DNA of 32,565 nt from Acidimicrobiales bacterium (GTDB lineage Bacteria; Actinomycetota; Acidimicrobiia; Acidimicrobiales; JAKAVM01). Location: NCBI GenBank assembly GCA_027452005.1, contig DAIDHF010000033.1, positions 1 to 32,565 of the forward strand, in the 5' to 3' direction. The position numbers and the translations under genes are program-made. This document shows, one piece after another, positions 15,383-24,800 of the stretch. The notes below the pieces were generated by a model. It was not told the origin of the DNA, did not search any database, and was given only the letters and a program-made list of their open reading frames with translations. Positions within the stretch are counted from its first letter, which is position 1. Each line of letters opens with the position of its first letter.

Positions 15383-15666
15383 ATCTCCAATACGCCTCGC
15401 GCTAGGTCTCGCAAGCTCCTCGAATACAATTACTCACCTCGCCAAAATAGCCACCTGACACACTCGCTAGTGGCCATGCCAGGACATAAGTTGGATCATA
15501 AAGTACCTTTTACCAGGCAACCAGGGCCTAAGGTCCCTGTGTGGTCAATTTGCCAGTTCGGCTATTTAATTCCCAAGATTGCCCAAGGCTTCGTAGACAC
15601 CGTGAAGTGCCCTCGCACGCGTGAAGACGGAAGAACTCTCGCCGGGAGTAGATGATCTCTAGATCC

Positions 15667-16221
15667 CTAGAAAGCCTTCCCCAAAGCTCGTATCCGACGG
15701 GTGATCAGCTCGCCACCTTCAAATCTCCAACGGAGACTAATAACATGCATTGGACCCACCATGAATATCCACATAATCACCCACGTACTAATGAGGTGAA
15801 TGGCAAACATGGGGATTCCCGGGGAGTTTAGGGCTATAGATCCGTGCTCTATGCCAAGTGCATTGATCATGACCCACAGGACCAACCCTTCAGGAATCAC
15901 CTCTAATAGGGAGAAAAGTGGTGGCCAGTCCTTATCCCATCTGACCTGCTGAAGGCAATGATATAGACACTCCCAGATAAGCCCGAGCCCAAGCATTACC
16001 GCAATGGTCTCAAAGGTAATTTGATAATCCAGCCAGAGCTTATTGAAAGGAACAATCACAACCGTGTCTCTAGCCATGATCATCTGTGCCATTCCAATTC
16101 CGCTACGCCCAGCCATTGGCGGACTTGGCAGCAACGGCGTAATAATTGCCGTCCAGATTCCTCCTACGCCAACAACCAGGAACATCCTCGTTTGCAGGCG
16201 ACCCCGCAAGGTGAAGGTCAT
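15667..16221 (-). CDS. Polytopic membrane protein, unknown family
   Basis: 184 codons from ATG 16221, whose first 4 bases overlap the stop of the upstream flavoprotein gene, indicating coupled translation. About four hydrophobic helices are visible (MFLVVGVGGIWTAIITPLL; ITFETIAVMLGLGLIWECL; LLEVIPEGLVLWVMINALG; MFAIHLISTWVIMWIFMVG). Several conserved-looking charged residues lie between them, and the C-terminus is basic. No cofactor motif is recognised. Coupling to the flavoprotein suggests a membrane partner, possibly giving access to a lipid substrate or the quinone pool (inference). Confidence 0.75.
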   Translation of the reverse strand: MTFTLRGRLQTRMFLVVGVGGIWTAIITPLLPSPPMAGRSGIGMAQMIMARDTVVIVPFNKLWLDYQITFETIAVMLGLGLIWECLYHCLQQVRWDKDWPPLFSLLEVIPEGLVLWVMINALGIEHGSIALNSPGIPMFAIHLISTWVIMWIFMVGPMHVISLRWRFEGGELITRRIRALGKAF

Positions 16222-17876
16222 GGCTCACGATTACCTATTCGCCTTAGCCAGCCTATTGTGGAACGAAAACTGGTCATCTTATGACAAAAGCCGCTTTCAG
16301 CTAGGTCCTGGGCAAGTTTCCAGGCGGAATACTGCAAGCCCCAGAACGAGTACATGGCGATAGTGTGGGTATTACCCAATGTGGCAATCCCCGTTGCGTA
16401 GACCTTCCCGTTAAAATTACTTCTTGCCAAAGTCGGACTTGCCGTCCCTTCGACTTCGAAATTCTCCTTTACGGCCAACTGACCTAGTGGGTTGATCTTG
16501 GCCCCAGTGCAGTTCACTAGATCTGAAAGAATTTCGTGCTCGTTCAGATTTGCCTCTACCCCGGTTGCGTCAATTAGAAAATCTGTTTCTACCACTCTGC
16601 TATCCCCTCCCGCGTTACAGATCGTAGACATTACCTTACCATTATCGCTAACTTCGAACCCTTCGCCGTCACCGAAAATGGGGTGATACCACCCATCACG
16701 TTTCCCTTGAGCAATTTGCTGTTCCCACAAACGGCGGTGCGGAATGGCAGTGCTGGCTACACTCGAGAGTAGCTCAGCCCTCAATTTGTCGTCACCAATC
16801 TTGCGATATTTCTGTTGAATCTGACCCCCAAAAGAACCCTTTGCAAATGTAAACGCCTGATATGAGTAATTATTCTTGCGCGGTATTCGCCATAGAAGAG
16901 GCTGGGGATTGTGGTTGGAATGGTCTCTGATGAGATGGAATAGCTCAAACTTTGATTCAGATTGTCTATGCTCTTGGGCAAGGCGTTGAATTACTTGCAT
17001 GGCAGAACTGGCAGAACCTCTGAGTAACACTGAACCCGAGTTTCTAACTAGATTTTCATAGACGTGTTCGTGGGGCTCATAGACATTTACTACCCTTTTC
17101 ATTCCAACATCATGGCCAATGCCATTATTCAATGTCTCTGTCTCGTACTTTAGTGAATCTGGAGGTCGATGTATTCCCGAAAATCCCACAGATAGGTGGA
17201 TATATTGGACCTTCCGTATCTGCATGTTATGGAGGTAAGTTTCGTCGTGAGGGACAATGACTACAAAATAGCCCCCTTCCTTTCTCTTGCGAATAAACGG
17301 GACTCGTCCGGGGGTATACATCGATGCCCATCCAATACGCTCACCCTCTCTGTCTACTGCGTTATAGACCTGGGACGCCCGCGGGGTATGGTACTCAGAA
17401 AGTATTGGTTCAGATATTGAATGCCATAATGGTCCTAGTTGTTTCTCTCTATAGGCCTCCTCTAGCGAGTAACCCGGCCATCCCCAAATGTTGTCGACAC
17501 GGTCGGAAGATCCCGACCTAATCCGCTCATGACTCGGAATCTGAGAGTTATCTAGAAGCCTTTTTAGCATTCCATAAGGATTGCTAAATGGGCCCACCAC
17601 TTCCAGTGAAGAGGCCGGAACTCCTGAGATCCTCAAGAAATCTATAGTTGCAAAAGATCCTATTCCCCCACCCACGCTCAGGAATGGAACTTCAGCTACA
17701 AAGATTCCTGACTGAGACACCAGTTCATCATCCCACTCGCATCTAGTGGCCATCTCACTAGTTAGCCCCGATCCATCCACTAGGTGCCGAAAAAGTATTT
17801 CGTGGCGCTTACCGTGATCTGAATGTGCAAAAGATCCAAATCCCACGTCATCGGTTACAGCTACACCTAAGCCCAC
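16218..17876 (-). CDS. FAD/NAD(P)-binding oxidoreductase, monooxygenase-like
   Basis: 552 codons from GTG 17876 behind AAGGGAAC. A Rossmann motif GGGIGSFATIDFLRISG is near residues 68-84, with a long N-terminal segment before it. A second nucleotide-binding strand (GSVLLRGSASSAMQVIQRLA) lies about 215 residues later. The end, VYATGIATLGNTHTIAMYSFWG, looks like the C-terminal FAD contact of flavin monooxygenases. Two dinucleotide-binding parts suggest a class B flavin monooxygenase or lysine-N-oxygenase-like enzyme, but the specific family is not recognised. It overlaps the downstream membrane-protein gene by 4 bp. It lies 181 bp downstream of another membrane-protein gene and upstream of the CrtI-like series in the same direction, so a shared pathway is plausible. 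Confidence 0.75.
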   Translation of the reverse strand: MGLGVAVTDDVGFGSFAHSDHGKRHEILFRHLVDGSGLTSEMATRCEWDDELVSQSGIFVAEVPFLSVGGGIGSFATIDFLRISGVPASSLEVVGPFSNPYGMLKRLLDNSQIPSHERIRSGSSDRVDNIWGWPGYSLEEAYREKQLGPLWHSISEPILSEYHTPRASQVYNAVDREGERIGWASMYTPGRVPFIRKRKEGGYFVVIVPHDETYLHNMQIRKVQYIHLSVGFSGIHRPPDSLKYETETLNNGIGHDVGMKRVVNVYEPHEHVYENLVRNSGSVLLRGSASSAMQVIQRLAQEHRQSESKFELFHLIRDHSNHNPQPLLWRIPRKNNYSYQAFTFAKGSFGGQIQQKYRKIGDDKLRAELLSSVASTAIPHRRLWEQQIAQGKRDGWYHPIFGDGEGFEVSDNGKVMSTICNAGGDSRVVETDFLIDATGVEANLNEHEILSDLVNCTGAKINPLGQLAVKENFEVEGTASPTLARSNFNGKVYATGIATLGNTHTIAMYSFWGLQYSAWKLAQDLAESGFCHKMTSFRSTIGWLRRIGNREP

Positions 17877-18057
17877 ACAGTTCCCTTAGCTTGGCTAAAA
17901 CTACTATATGAATGCATCTAATTTACCAGCCCATCCCGGAAAGACCACCTATTGCGGTTAAACTCCTAACCGACCTGGTGCAATCACGATAGAGCATAAA
18001 ACCAACAGCCGAAGCAGGACAGAGGATTTAGTCCCTTACCGGCTTGGGAGCTAATAA

Positions 18058-18735
18058 TTACAGCCAGCCAGCAAAGCCGAAGATGACAGCTAAAATAGCA
18101 TCTATTCCAGCAATGGATCCTAGAATCATCAACTGTTTTGAACGATTTGATCCATTGTCGTGAACCCACGCAGCAATCCCGTAAAGCGGACAATAGCCCA
18201 GGATAATGACCATGGGTACATTCCACCACCAATATCCCCAGTGCAGGATACCAATTTGTCGAAGGATTAGCTCGGCCCCGGTAGACAAAATAGAGGCTCC
18301 AACAACGTACACGATTCGGTTTGGAATACCTGCAATTTTCATACTCGTTGACTTGGGAAGAAGTTTGACGAAAATAATGCCATCTATCAAGAAATACAGT
18401 GATATTTCAATTGAGATCCCAATCAGTATCAGGTAGCTGGTATCACCCGTTACCGTCCAGAGGGCAGCATGATGGGTGACGTGCAAAACAGCTGTATTTA
18501 TGAGTTCGTTAAACCAGTCTGCCAGCCAAAGTGCTACACCCGCCAAGACGGTGTCGTATCGTTTATGCTCAATTTCGGTCGCATAAACATAGATTATTAG
18601 ACCAAATATGCACAAAATCTCCCAATTGAAGTGCACTGGACTGCGTAAGATCTTATCAGCCTGCTTTGTGAATTCGGTTACTGCCATGAACATTTTGACC
18701 ATGTTCGAAGTATAGCTAGCTAATGCATATCTCAC
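18058..18735 (-). CDS. Polytopic membrane protein, about six helices, unknown family
   Basis: 225 codons from GTG 18735; internal ATGs at 18702, 18693 and 18687 are alternatives and no strong ribosome site decides. Hydrophobic helices include WEILCIFGLIIYVYA, TVLAGVALWLADWFNELI, YLILIGISIEISLYFLIDGI, VYVVGASILSTGAELIL and the last, ILAVIFGFAGWL. Noticeable polar residues within the membrane region are the DWFNE motif and HVTHH, possible metal or haem ligands. I recall similar actinobacterial membrane proteins of unknown function but cannot name the family. It is the first gene of the minus-strand set leading to the flavoproteins. Confidence 0.72.
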   Translation of the reverse strand: MRYALASYTSNMVKMFMAVTEFTKQADKILRSPVHFNWEILCIFGLIIYVYATEIEHKRYDTVLAGVALWLADWFNELINTAVLHVTHHAALWTVTGDTSYLILIGISIEISLYFLIDGIIFVKLLPKSTSMKIAGIPNRIVYVVGASILSTGAELILRQIGILHWGYWWWNVPMVIILGYCPLYGIAAWVHDNGSNRSKQLMILGSIAGIDAILAVIFGFAGWL

Positions 18736-18887
18736 TTTATTGGACCCAATTGAAATCTCGATGATACCGACATTCGTAGATGACGTCTAGGCCCCTTGTG
18801 AATTTGGGCTTGATCATGAGGACTAGGCCAAAAGATACGAAATAACACCACTACGCCCTTAGAGGACAGGTGTACCGTATTTACTTG

Positions 18888-21800
18888 CTAGCTGACCTTG
18901 GTGGGGACTTTTTGTTCCACCCTACCCCACTTGAAGTGGGTATAAAGCCAGAACACTCCAGCACCTACCGCCGATACAATAAAGATCGACGCCAAGGGAA
19001 GAATTTTTGTGTGAGAGTTACCACCGTATCCTGCGGCAGAAGGGTGCACTATAAACTGCACAAAGATAAAGGTCACGACCACGTATATTGAAACCCACGC
19101 CGCTTTTGACCAGACCAGGATCGAGTGTCCATCCATATATCGTGCCGGGATTAGCCCGAAAAACAGGCTTTGGAGTCCACAGATCCACACGTAAGACAGG
19201 AGCGACTCTGTAGCCAACATTGCAAAACTGTGATTCCCGTGAACAACAGCTGTATTGACAGGACCAAAAATAACCCATGCAAGCGCCGAAAGACCCAGTA
19301 GCCACAACGAGGAGTAGGTCAAAGATCTACCGTCTTCCTCGCCAGTGGGCTGTACTCTAAATACCATCGCCGCCAAGATTCCGAAAACATATCCTGGCTC
19401 AAAGTGAGACACTCTTGAGAACACGTCAAAGGCCACAGCAATCACAATCCCCAACGGGTATGCACGAAGGTCACCTACCTTAGAAAATCGGCGATGTACG
19501 TAGATTCCTCTCAAGACCTCGGTAGCAGATGTTGAGACAACAATCGCTCCCACGTATCCGACTATTTCGGCTAGAGAGCCCAGGTTGAGTCCAAAAGATG
19601 GATCGTCGAGAGCGTACAGGACGGCTCCAATGATCGAGAACAGACCAAGTAGGACTGCGCCGTGAAGGTCATTCAAGAACCTTTCAACGGCTGATACTGC
19701 TCGGCGAATGGGGCCCCGTGACTTTGCAAGGGCGTCGTGGTGCTCTTTTAGTGCCGAGTTGAAAACAAGCGCGGGAAGACCAATTAGGAATATTAGAACG
19801 AACGTTATTAGCCCATTTCCCTTGACCGTCTTGTTGAAGGAGTGGAATGCCTGAAGGGGGGTAGGAATTGACCGGGCCAAAGGAGCCGGTCCAGGTGGCC
19901 CCCCACCCAGTCCAATTCCATAACCCGATGAATAGGGCATTGCCGGACCAGTCTGTCCAGCCTTCACTAACGCCTTGACGGCGGCCACTGGGGCTTTGGC
20001 CCCGTTAGAGTTGTTGGTGATACCGCCAACTGCCATTAGCCCACCGGGACCAAGAGCTAACTGGGTCGGTAAAGTGGATTTGGAACCGGCCCTTTGGTGA
20101 CTCAAGTCCGGGGCGACCGTGGCAGGAGCTGATGAGGCGGTAGATGCACTTGTTGGAGTAGTAGCTTGAGGTGGCCCAGGAGGCCCGGGAGGTGGCGAAC
20201 TTGAAGGCGCAATGTAGCTGGTAGACCCACCAAGGCTATTGCCTGTAACCGTGGTGCCCGGAGAAGGTGGAGATGTAGACGTGGTGGATGGCGGAGTTGT
20301 TGTTGTCGTGGTCGTGATCAAGGTCGTTGAAGTCGATGTCGTGGTGCTAGCCAGGACCCAAGTAACCGTAAAATTGGTCGTGTGAACCAGCCCAGCTGAG
20401 TCGGTAAATGAGGCCACGATCGCGTCAGTTCCCGCCCCCCCACTACCCGTGTAAGACCATGATGCCGTGCCGGCCGAGTTGGTAGACGTGGTTCCAGCTT
20501 TGCCCGAATTTGGGCCACTCGTGATCGAGAAGTCAACCGGCACTCCAACATCGGGGACATTTCCACCTGATGTATGAATAACCGACTCTATCGATTTCGA
20601 ACTGGCAGCCAAGTTAACCACGGCCTGAGGTCGAATCAATGACGAAGCCGGTGAAGTTAGAGTAACTGACAGTGTAACTTTGCTTCCCGGCCCTAAGGGC
20701 CCGCTAGTAGTCCCACCTCCCGAATTGGAAATCACAAACTTTGGTGCCCACTTGACATCCACCGGACTTGCCTGGATAACGCTCCCTGACGTTGGATTTG
20801 AAAGTGTGGCCAAAACCACGTCCGTACCAGCCGACACCGCCGCCAGGGTGAATGACGACTCCCCTTTAGTATCTGTGGTCGAATTCACGCTGGCTCCACT
20901 ATCGGGACCTGATGTTACGCTAAAGGTTACGCTCACCCCGACCAGAGCTACCCCCGATGGATTTACCGCGTTTGCCGTAACGGTCACGGTCTGACCAACG
21001 TCGGCCCCCTGAATGGTTGGGCTAAGGGTAATAGTGTCCTGGCCCGAAAAGGTTACACTAGCACTGGCCAAGACGGCCTGCCCAGTACTTGGATTAACCG
21101 TTCCGGCGCTCACCGTATCAGTGCCAGCTACACCCGAGTTGGTAAGCGTGAATGTTGCTTGCCCGCTTGAATTTGTCACTGAGGTGCCGGTCTTTCCAGC
21201 CTCGGGCCCCGAGGAGACATCGAAGGATACCGTTGCTCCGGAAACCGGCCCGGATGGACTAGAAGAGCTCGTCGATGTGTTCTCAACGGTGGCCGTAAAG
21301 ACCACCGAAGCCCCAGGCTTAGCCGTCTGAGTCGACGATGTGAGTGAGATAGTAGTAGCAGACGTGGTTGGTGGAGGCGCTACAGCGGCCACGTTGACCG
21401 ACAGGCTACCAGGACTCAGACTTGTAGCAGTGGCCCCGATGCTCACAGTTCCGGACTGAGTATCGCCAAAATAAACCGTTATATTGTAAGAGTCAGCAGG
21501 AATTGTTACAGAAGTAACAGCTGGGCCTCCAGAAGTAACAGAGAAGTCTGTCCCCGATCCGGCCGGACTAGCAGAAAGGGAGACCACAGTAGATGCCGTT
21601 ACATCTGCCGGAAAACCAGACGAGTCAATCGCATAAACACTAAGAGGTGTGGTTGCTATGGTACTTGCCGTAATGGAACCACTTGGAGGGTTTATAGCAA
21701 GTCCAACCGGGGTTCCCGCAATCACAAAGTTGTTACTCGCTACCAGGGCCGTGTCAGAGGAGGTAGACACCTGGAGATAGTCGTTCAATGAGGTACTGGA

Positions 21801-24800
21801 GGGGTTGGTGACTCCAGTGACATCTACGGTTACGCCCGTACTAGAAGCAATGCTGCCACCACTAGCCAGATAAATGGTTACGTTGCCGCTCGCAACCGAC
21901 ACACTGGACGCAGCCACAGAGTTGACAACGTAGTCTGATGCCAAGGTTGGCCAAGAAATTCCCGATGCTCCATATGTACCCGTCAAGATTATAAATGAGC
22001 TTCCTCCAGTTAGAACTCCTGTTGAGGAGGTCGTAAATCCAACCACATAAGAAGCACCCGAATAACTCGCCTCGTTAGGCGTGGGATTGGCGACAGAGAC
22101 TTTAGAAACTCCCGGATATATTGCGTAAGTTGGGGTTGGCATGAGGGCCTGGTTCTGCGAGGTTGAGATGGAGATGTAAAGGCCACTCCCCGCAACCGGA
22201 TTAGTAACTCCCATAACTCTTACGTTCATCGGGACGTCAAGAGATGTGCTTACTGGCGTTACCAACGTAACGGTTGCTCCGCCATTAGTGACGGTTACAC
22301 TAGACACAGATGTAAGCGGGCCGGTAGAGCTGACCTGGTACGAGGTTGCGCTTGACGGGAATACCGTCCCAGGTGCCCCAACCGATGCATCTAGCGTAAT
22401 AGTGTCTACGCCAGCGACTAATGAGGCCATCGGCGTAAAGCCAGCCGTATAGGTTGCGCTCTGTAGAGCCGCCGTGTTATTGGAGGAAACACTCGGTGCA
22501 TATACGCCGGTCGTTATAGAAAAGCTAGACGAACTAACCGTTGCCTGATCCTGAGAAGTAGCCACATCCAGACTGTAGCTACCAGCAGTTGATGGATTCT
22601 GGACGTTGTGAATTACCACTGTAATGACACTCGATGCACCGGTTCCGGTTGCTGAAGATGGCACCTGAATCAACTCGGTATCCCCGTTGTCGGGTGACGA
22701 TACCGACGAAGCAACCACTCCGTTTACAGAAAAATCTGACGCTGTTGATTGGTTACCCAAAAATACTGGGCCAGCACCACTTAGATAGGCACTCAGCTTG
22801 ATATAGTCAACGCCTGGGGTAAGAGCACCATCGGCTGAGGTTGTAAACTTTACGGTGTAGGTAGCCCCGGAATCCCCCGTATCATTGGGACTAACTAATA
22901 CGGTTGCAACACTTGTCGAGGATCCAGCTGAGTCCATCTGTCCACCTTGGCTGGCCGCGGCACAAAAGTTGGGACTGGGACATGACACAACGTTCTGGGG
23001 CACGCTAAAGGAGTTCACGGTGGCCGCTGCCCAAGTGGTACCAGATCCATAGTAAGACTTGCCCGCCGAATCGACCGTCATGCAAAATGATGTGGTTGGA
23101 CACGAGATAGATTTGATAGACACACTATCTACCGGCACTAGTGTTGGTGTCCATGAGCCGCTGAAGGCCAGTTCGACCACATTTCCCGCACTGTCAACTG
23201 CCGTGCAGACGCTGGAACTGGCACAAGACACAGAGGTAAGTTCGTTAGTCCCATCTACGCTCGAAAGCGACGTCCAGCTAGTTCCACTTCCAACCTCAAC
23301 GGTTCCCATCAACCCGACTACCATGCAAAGAGAAGTGGTAGGACACGACATTGACGTTGGAGGAGTCGACGGTCCCGTGCCGATTGACCCGTCCGCGGTC
23401 CAGCTTCCAGAGTAAGTGTACGCGTCGCCGTTTGCACTAACTGCTTCACAAGATGATGATGACGCACACGATACCGCCACCAGGGCAGCAGCAGATTCTA
23501 CAGGAGATATAGACGACCAGGATCCCGAACTATAGGTCATGGCAAGTCCAGACGCATTTACAGCCATACAAAAAGAGATGGTGGGACAAGAAATAGAATC
23601 AATCGTGTCTCCGTCTACTATCGAGGATACTGGGATTGGAGCCGTCCAACTCGGCGAACCGGTAAAGGAATATACCGAATACTGGCCCGACGTGTCGCCA
23701 GCTAAACACATGGTCGTGGAGGGACAAGACACAGCCGTATAGGCCTGAGCATAAGTTCCTATGTTGAAGGGGGTTGTAGACCAGGTTGCCTTCATGATGT
23801 CGGCATACCCCGATCCATCTCCTGCCACACAGAACTCGGTAGTCGCGCACGAAACCGCAGAAAGAGGATTTCCGGAACTCTCAATTGAGATCATGCCACT
23901 AGAGGTCCATCCCCCGGCATACGAGTCAGGAAGATAAGCCCCAGTGCCACCGATCCCCACTGCAACACATACCCCGGGTGCTGGACATGATACTGACTGT
24001 AAGGAGAGACTCGATCCCCCTCCAACCAAGAACGGAGACGTCCAGGTTGAACCGTTGTACTCAATCCCGTTTCCCGTGCTGGCACCATTCCCGTCAACCA
24101 CCCCGCAAAATGAAATACCCGAAATCACCGAAGTCGGACACGATATTGAAACAACCCCCTGGCCCGAGTCGATTCCGAGGCCAGGTAAAGCCCAACTACC
24201 TCCCGAATAGATAATAGGTGCGTCGGCTTGCTCAATCGCAACACAAACCGGAACAGTTGTACAAGCTACCGAAGCAATAGGTAATGACCCATCAATGGAG
24301 GTTGATGTTGGAGTCCAGGTACCTGCCGAATATGCAACTGCATATCCGGAGCTGTCGACTGCCATACAGGCGCTTGACGAATAGCATGAGACCGACACCA
24401 TAGTTCGCCCGCTATCTACTACCGTCGGTGTTGACCAGGTCGATCCGGAAAACACCGACTCGTAGCCACCCCCTCCAACTGCAACGCAAAATGAAATAGA
24501 AAAACACGATATCGAGTGCCATGGATTGCTAGTTAGAATAGGGTTAGTCCATCCTGAAGTAGACCAAACCGATCCGTTGTACTCAAAGATATCTCCGGAT
24601 TGGTCTGCCTCCATACAAAAGCTTGCCGACACACACGACACGCCTTGAATCCCCGAAGATCCAGAGACCACCCCGGTACTCCAGGTTCCGCCGAACGTGG
24701 CATACTGACTCCCGCCCACTGCAATGCACGCAAACTGTGTCTCACATATTACAGAACTCAAAGTTGTCGTACCGGTTAATGTGGCGCTACTCCATCCCGA

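Noticed and set aside
20680-22452. Several plus-strand open frames of 68-105 codons, Val/Thr/Pro-rich
   Set aside because: All lie antisense to the giant surface-protein gene and simply reflect its Thr/Ser/Val-rich codons.
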